NCBI GenBank assembly: GCA_013400115.1
Contig: VXBP01003402.1
Location: forward strand, 186,001 to 250,000
Source of the DNA: Rhinopomastus cyanomelas
Taxonomy: Eukaryota > Chordata > Aves > Bucerotiformes > Rhinopomastidae
Length of the DNA: 64,000 nt
Reading direction: 5' to 3'
Made by a program: the position numbers and the translations under genes. Below are positions 58,495 to 64,000 of the stretch, piece after piece (the stretch's first letter is position 1; each line of letters begins with the position of its first letter). Under the pieces are notes generated by a model. That model was not told the DNA's origin, made no database searches, and was given only the letters and a program-made list of their open reading frames with translations.

Positions 58495-61329
58495 CTGGCC
58501 CTGCACATGCTGGCCGGCTGGCTCACAGTCACACCAGAGGATCCAGTGCTCTTCTTTTGGCCCCCAGACTTCCAAGCCACACAGCCGAGCCACCCACTGC
58601 TGTACCTCGGGGGTGGCATTTCAAATTGTGCCAGGGCATGGGGGAAGTGACCCCTTCTTCTGCTCCTGCACCACATCCCTCTTCTCTCCCCTTCCCTTCC
58701 CTCCTGGGCAGAAGCCCCAGCAGACCGAGGTGCTAGGAAGGTGCTCTCTGGCTGTGGCCCAGCACCGGCTGGGACCAGCGGCTGCAGAGGTTGCCTCCGA
58801 GCCCTCTGTGTTGTGCAGTGCCCCTTGCCCTTTCATTCCAGGGTACAGTGACTATTATTAGTCCTCTCCTGCCGGGGCTGGATCCATAACAACAGCAAAA
58901 CACACTCCCCAGCCCTGCTGGGCTTCTAAAATATTTACAGTGTGAGATGGGGGCTTGGTTGAGCACAGAGATGGGTGCCCTAGGATTTCTGTGCTCCCAG
59001 TGGGGCTGCTGTGAGGTTTCCTGCTGGGACAGTCACATCCAGTGAGGAGGAAAAAAAAAATCCCATAGGGCTGAAGCCAGCACTTGAGGTCAGGGGGTTT
59101 CCACCAACTGTCTGACAACTTCCAGCTGGAATGTCAGCGAATTTTCCACTGGCTCTTGTCTGGGAACATGCACAAGGGGTGGCACATCAAAGAAGGAGGG
59201 CTCTGTAACAATGCTATCAGGGTTACAGAATATATTTAGACCAGTGTTCATGCCTTAAAGGCCTCAGCATGGTTCATGACCCCGATGGACAAGACTCAGA
59301 TCCTTGGACAGAAGCTGAGATGAAGGTGCAGATTGCTCGTGGGGAGACTGGTCTGGCAGTGGCTCCATATGCAATGCGTGTTGGTAATGGGGATATGGGT
59401 CTGCACTGGGAACAGAGCTCCCTGCTGGGTCTGTGTTCTCCAAAATGTGGTGGTGGGTCTTACTGTCCATAACTGATGTTCTCCAAACTGCTGAGCCCAG
59501 AGTCTCCCAGCTGGGTGGGAAAACAGGCAGGACAGGGCCAGCAGCCTGATTTCCTACCAGGGCACATATGTCCATGGCATGTGCTGAGCAGCTTCTTTCT
59601 AGGCACTTATAGTGTGGAAAAGCCCCGTAACACTTCAATGGTGAAGAGATGTCAAGGTTAGCCAATGCCCAGTGATGTTTTTGGAAGAGGCTTGCTGTGG
59701 GATTCCTTCTAATAACTGTGCACCCTTTGCCTTTCACGCTACATACAATGCACTCAGCCAGAGCTAACACCACAGCTGCTCCAGGCACTGCAGTGGTTTT
59801 GCAGGAACAGAGCTCCTAGGGTTCCCCAGGACTTAGTGGAAAGTTGTAGTTCATACAGCAGGAGAGCAGATGCAGTAGGATGGCTGAGCTCAGTGCCCAT
59901 AAACAGATACCTTTTTTCACTATGGCTGGGTTTACAGTATAAAGATCACTTCACATCATAGAACTGGTAACTAATTGCTCAGCTCCAAGTTTAAGATTAG
60001 GCTTAGACTGATTCTACAACTTCATAACCTTGCATCGAGCTCTACCAAGCTCCCCAAACTCCCCCTTCTTGCTCCTGGCCTTGGGCAGGACCCCAAGGAC
60101 CTCCACTACAGTGTCTCTGCTGTCCCAAGGTACCTTGTGCTGCCACACATCCTCCCAGCAGCTGCCTGGCCCACAGCTGATGTTAGATGCTCCTGCCAGA
60201 TTTCAACATCTTAGCCAACCCTTGGCATGGGGCAGAGTGAGTCCTTCTGTGAGCTGCTGAGGTCCCCAGGGGAGAGGAGATGTCTTGGGCAGGAGTGGGG
60301 AAGGTGGGAAGGGATTGCGCAGCCCCAGCAGCATCTACTAGCACCAGGATGTGTGTGCACCCATCCATCTGTCTGCCAGGAGGACAGCCCAATATCCAGC
60401 TCTGGTCATGCAGCACTGCCGCTCCCCACAGGGCATGGGTGCTGAGGATCTGCTCCAAAAATTCTCTGCCATGGGAGGAATCCTGGTTTGCCTTGGCAAC
60501 CAGGGGCTGACGGAGCTCCCTGCACCTCCCTCCCCTCAGCACCGAGCCTCAGCTGCAGCTTCAGCCTCTTCTGCAGCTTCTCACTAAATTGATTAATGGA
60601 AATAATTGGTCTCTTTGTGCATCTGGAGACAGTTGCCGTGACAGCAGTTGTATTTGTTTTGTTCCCAGGTCCAGCTTGTTTTTCACACCCCACAGCTTCA
60701 AGGCGCTAATAAATCAGAGCACAGGCACCAAGGGATGGAGTGGCAGAGCTGGATGAGGGACACTTGGTCCTACCAGCCCTGGGACATTGCAGGCTGGCAC
60801 CTTCCTTCCCCGCTCAAGGCAAGCTCTCTGACTCCTGCACAGCACAGAGCAGCAAAGCAGCACCATGAGCATCTGTCTCTGTGTGAGCAGCACCCATAGG
60901 TGTCTCTGTCCCCTGCAGAGACCTTTTACAGCTCTAAGGAGCAGGAAGGCATGAATCCTGTTGTCGTTGTTTGTATTTTCTCCCAACTTCTGATTTAGTT
61001 GCCTTTATGAAAACATTTTTATGTTAATAAAAGCAGTTAACATGTGGAAGATCTGTTAATGCCTGAACTTGCAAAGCAGAAGGACAACAGACTCATCATT
61101 TCAAACCCTTCTCCTGCAATGCCCCACCAGCTGGTGCAGGCATGTTCCAGGGAGACCCCTGTACTGCCCCTCTTGTGTGCGCAGACACCCCACCACACCT
61201 AGGTCATGAGGTGGACTCCTTTGCAATGGGAATCCCCTTCACATTTTGCTTCCCTGTCTACCCCCAAACCATTCAGGGAGAAAAGTCCCTGCTGGATTTC
61301 ACCTCAAAGGCTGGAAACTCCCCAGTAGT

Positions 61330-61481
61330 TCACAGAATCATTAGGGATTGGAAGGGACCTCGAAAGATCATCTAGTCTAATCCTCCTGCCAGAGCAGGAT
61401 CACCTAGACCAAGTTGCACAGGAACATACCCAAGCGGGTTTAAACATCTCCAGAGAAGGAGACTCCACAACCCCCCTGGGC
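61330..61481 (-). mobile_element. CR1 LINE 3' end fragment
   Basis: TTCACAGAATCATTAGGGAT, GGACCTCGAAAGATCATCTA and GAAGGAGACTCCACAACCCC; truncated after the CTGGGCA block. Confidence 0.9.
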
Positions 61482-62925
61482 ATCCACAGCTCTTCTGCTC
61501 ACACCAAGACTTGGACCTCTGAGTAAACATCACCTACTCAGACCCCACCTGAATTCCTGACCCAGGGATGCCCATGCCCATGCCTACCCTCACACTACCT
61601 GCCCAACACCTTGCAGCTTTTCCTGGGCAAGCAGAAGTCAAACAAGTAGAGTGGAGATGCAGCTGGGGCTATTTTCTAGTCCAACTGCCCTTGTCAGGTA
61701 TGAAAAGAAAGGGAAGCCCCAGCAGGACCTGATGGGGTAGCTCTGCGGTTGGCTGGAACATGACCTTTCCCTGAGGACCCAGATAAGAAAGGAGGGGTCT
61801 TCACTTTTATGCCTAGCATGAAGAAAGGGATATTTTTGTCCAGTTTTTCTTTGTGATCTGAGGTGCTGAGCTCTGCTGCCGTGTGAAACTACTGTTTGCA
61901 TGGCTAGGAGAGAGGGCTTTGCTTGGAAGAGGTGCTGTGCAGGCTCTGACCAGACAGTGTTGGCTGCTGCTGCTGGAGGAGTGGCCCTGCTTAGGAAAAG
62001 GGGTGTGAAGCTGGGGACCACCTTTCTCATCCAGCCTTGCACAGTCCCATCCAGCAACCAAAGAGTGCTTCTGCCTCGGTGTGCTGTGCTGTAAGGGCTG
62101 AGTGAAACCTCCTGAGGTGCAAGAGCCCTGGCAGCTACCAGTGGTGCCTAAAAATAACCAGGGCAGCTCTTACGATTGTCAGCGTGGAATGAGGCCAGTG
62201 AAAAAAACTGGGCTCAACTCCGTCCAGTGCACAGAGGAAAGTCACCAGCAGCAGCCCCAACCTGAGGAAGGGGCTGTACCTGCCTGAGAAGATGGGGGCA
62301 GGGAGAAGGTGACTTTGGCACAGTCCTTCTCACAGCTACCATCAGTGCCTCAAGTACAAGAGGAAAGGAAAGTGTAGGAGTTAGAACAGGCTGGCAGTGA
62401 GAGGTGGCTGAGCAAAGCCATTTCTACTAGCTACATGGCTGCTGGTATCCTCTGGAATCAGAGGTCCCTCTGGCTGTGCTGCCTTGCTGAGACTCCTATG
62501 GGGGCAGAAGCAGCTTTGTGGGGTGGCACCCTACCTTCTCTGAGCACTTTCTGATGGATAGAGAGTTTGTGTACATCTGTGTGAGGTAAGAGCAGCTTTC
62601 TGCAGGCTGGGAACCTCTGTCTGCAGAAGTCACCAGGGACATCGCAACATGAGCTGGAGTGGAGTTCAAGGCATGGAGGTACCACAAAGGATGCTCAGCA
62701 ATTGCCTCTGAAAAGGGAAAGAAAAGGAACTGACTTGCCAACTATTTTATAGGCTGCTGAAATGCAGCCTGGGTGTAGAAGGACAGGTGGTGTCTCCAGC
62801 AGAGTGAAGGAAGTGAAACCATGGAAAGGATCATCTGATTGGTGGATCTGCCATTTACGCAAGTGCCACAAAAGGTTAAGGGTTCCCTAAATCTTGCTGG
62901 GATCACTCTGTGTGGAGTCAGAGGA

Positions 62926-63385
62926 GGTCACAAAGATGATCAGAGGACTGGAGCCCCTCTGCTCTGGGGATAGGCTGCAAGAGTTGGGGATGTTCAGCCT
63001 GGAGAAAAAGAGGATCCAGGGAAACCTTATAGCAGAGACCTTATAGCAGTTTCCAGTATCTGAAGAGGCCCTACAAGAAAGCTGGGGAAGGGCTTTTTAC
63101 AAGGGTTTGTAGTGATAGGACAAAAGAAAATGGCTTCAAGAAGGAAGAGGGGTTGATTAAAATAGATACTAGGAGGACATCCTTTACAGTGAGGGGGCTA
63201 AGGCACTGGAACAGGCTGCCCAGGAAGGTTGTGGCTGCTCCATCCCTCAAAGTGTCCAAGGCTAGGCTGGATGTGGCTCTGGACAACCTAGTCTGGTGAG
63301 AGGTAACCCTGCCCATGTCAGGGGGTTGGGACTAGATAATCTTCAAGGTCCCCTCCAACCTTGGTCCTCCAAGGTCCATTCTATG
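62926..63385 (+). mobile_element. CR1 LINE 3' fragment
   Basis: Plus orientation: CACAAAGATGATCAGAGGAC, GGCACTGGAACAGGCTGCCC and GGTTGGGACTAGATAATCTT, ending CCATTCTATG. Confidence 0.88.
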
Positions 63386-63569
63386 TGCAGAGCAAATCTC
63401 ACTTAGGTGGTTGTGCACAGGCAAACACCATCTCTGTGCCCAGTATGTGGGCAGCCCATCAGCTGGGTTTGCCCTCCACAGCTCTTGACACTGCTGGGGT
63501 GGGGGTGTGCATCAAAGCATCCACAGAGTCTGTCCTGAGAGCCGGTGCTGCAATATGTGGTGGTTCAAG

Positions 63570-63712
63570 TCATAGGACCATAGGATCACAGACTGTATTG
63601 GGTTGGAAAAGGACCTCTGAAGGCCATCCAGTCCAAACTTCTATACCAAGCAGGGCCATTGCTCACCAGACCAGATTGCCCACAGCCTCATCCAGCCTCA
63701 ATCTGCCCACAG
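63570..63712 (-). mobile_element. CR1 LINE 3' end fragment
   Basis: TCATAGGACCATAGGATCAC, TTGGGTTGGAAAAGGACCTC and CCAAGCAGGGCCATTGCTCA. It faces the tail of the 62926 copy about 185 bp away. Confidence 0.88.
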
Positions 63713-64000
63713 CTGCGACGCAGGGAAAATACAGCAGGGAAGTCATTCATGTTGGAACTGTTGACGCTTTTTCCTCTTAGCAGCTTTCTACATCTAGTAA
63801 GTCAGAAGACAAAGGGAAGTCAAAAGACTCTGTGAAACGGGAAGCCAAAAAACCTATTCCAGCTTGGGTGATAACAGCCTGTGAATTAAAACTGCCTCAG
63901 CCCCCAGTGTGAATCCCTACCTGACTCAGTTGACTTTCCTTCTGAACATGACTTCAGACAAGCTTCATACACAGCAGGGCAGCAGCTTCTAGGGAAGGAA

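Larger units (their letters stand above)
53111..64000 (-). other. Upstream of PKIG coding exons, probable 5' intron
   Basis: About 10.9 kb with CR1 copies (listed) and no protein-coding exon I could recognise on either strand. Human PKIG has a very long 5' non-coding part, so this is most likely PKIG intron, but no non-coding exon or promoter could be identified. The non-CR1 parts (53.1-54.2, 55.5-57.5, 58.3-61.3 and 61.5-62.9 kb) show nothing specific except the 33-bp duplication at 58429. Confidence 0.5.

Noticed and set aside
58154..58861. 235-codon plus-strand open frame
   Set aside because: Begins antisense to a CR1 and continues through repeat-like pyrimidine-rich DNA; low-complexity and no family resemblance.
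1..64000. CRISPR arrays, operons, prophage, bacterial features, endogenous retrovirus
   Set aside because: Spliced vertebrate genes and CR1 repeats throughout; no LTR pairs, gag/pol outside CR1 RT, or spaced direct-repeat arrays were seen.

Overview
The window looks like avian nuclear DNA. Three vertebrate genes with spliced, intron-rich structure lie in it. The spacer DNA is full of CR1-type LINE fragments ending in the ATTCTATGA-type 8-bp tail typical of birds. By eye there are about 27 CR1 pieces, covering roughly 14-15 percent of the window, which is dense for a bird. Piciformes (woodpeckers and allies) are known for CR1 expansion, but assigning the lineage from this alone is a guess.

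Layout, left to right. (1) 1-2320, minus strand: first coding exon of a CCN5 (WISP2)-like matricellular gene at 2260-2319, with a TATA/CRE-like promoter just upstream on the minus strand (about 2413-2438). The rest of that gene lies off the left edge. (2) About 2.45-25.5 kb: a CCN5-ADA intergenic spacer with CR1 copies and an orphan CpG-rich island at about 15.21-15.60 kb, but no recognisable coding gene. (3) 25837-48750, plus strand: the complete adenosine deaminase gene ADA. It has 11 coding exons joining to a 359-residue protein with every zinc and catalytic motif intact, a GC-box/CpG promoter, a 45-bp minisatellite just inside intron 1, and a poly(A) signal at 48745. (4) 48.75-50.7 kb: a short convergent spacer with a composite CR1 and an assembly N. 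(5) 50.7-53.1 kb, minus strand: PKIG (cAMP-dependent protein kinase inhibitor gamma), with both coding exons present and encoding 76 residues. (6) 53.1-64 kb: sequence upstream of the PKIG coding exons (probably its long 5' intron or non-coding exons), with more CR1 and no coding gene seen.

The order and orientation CCN5(-) ADA(+) PKIG(-) matches, as a mirror image, the human 20q13.12 arrangement as I recall it. This supports the weaker CCN5 call. The genes are not an operon. ADA clears adenosine and deoxyadenosine, PKIG inhibits PKA catalytic subunits, and CCN5 is a secreted CCN protein; the link is conserved synteny. I found no novel multi-gene system. The more unusual items are the minisatellite by the ADA promoter, a tight cluster of perfect palindromes in ADA intron 1, an inverted pair of near-identical CR1 copies in the same intron, an orphan CpG island, a predicted intron in the ADA 3' UTR, and two single-base Ns that appear to stand for lost CR1 sequence. 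All repeat edges are approximate because they were read by eye.
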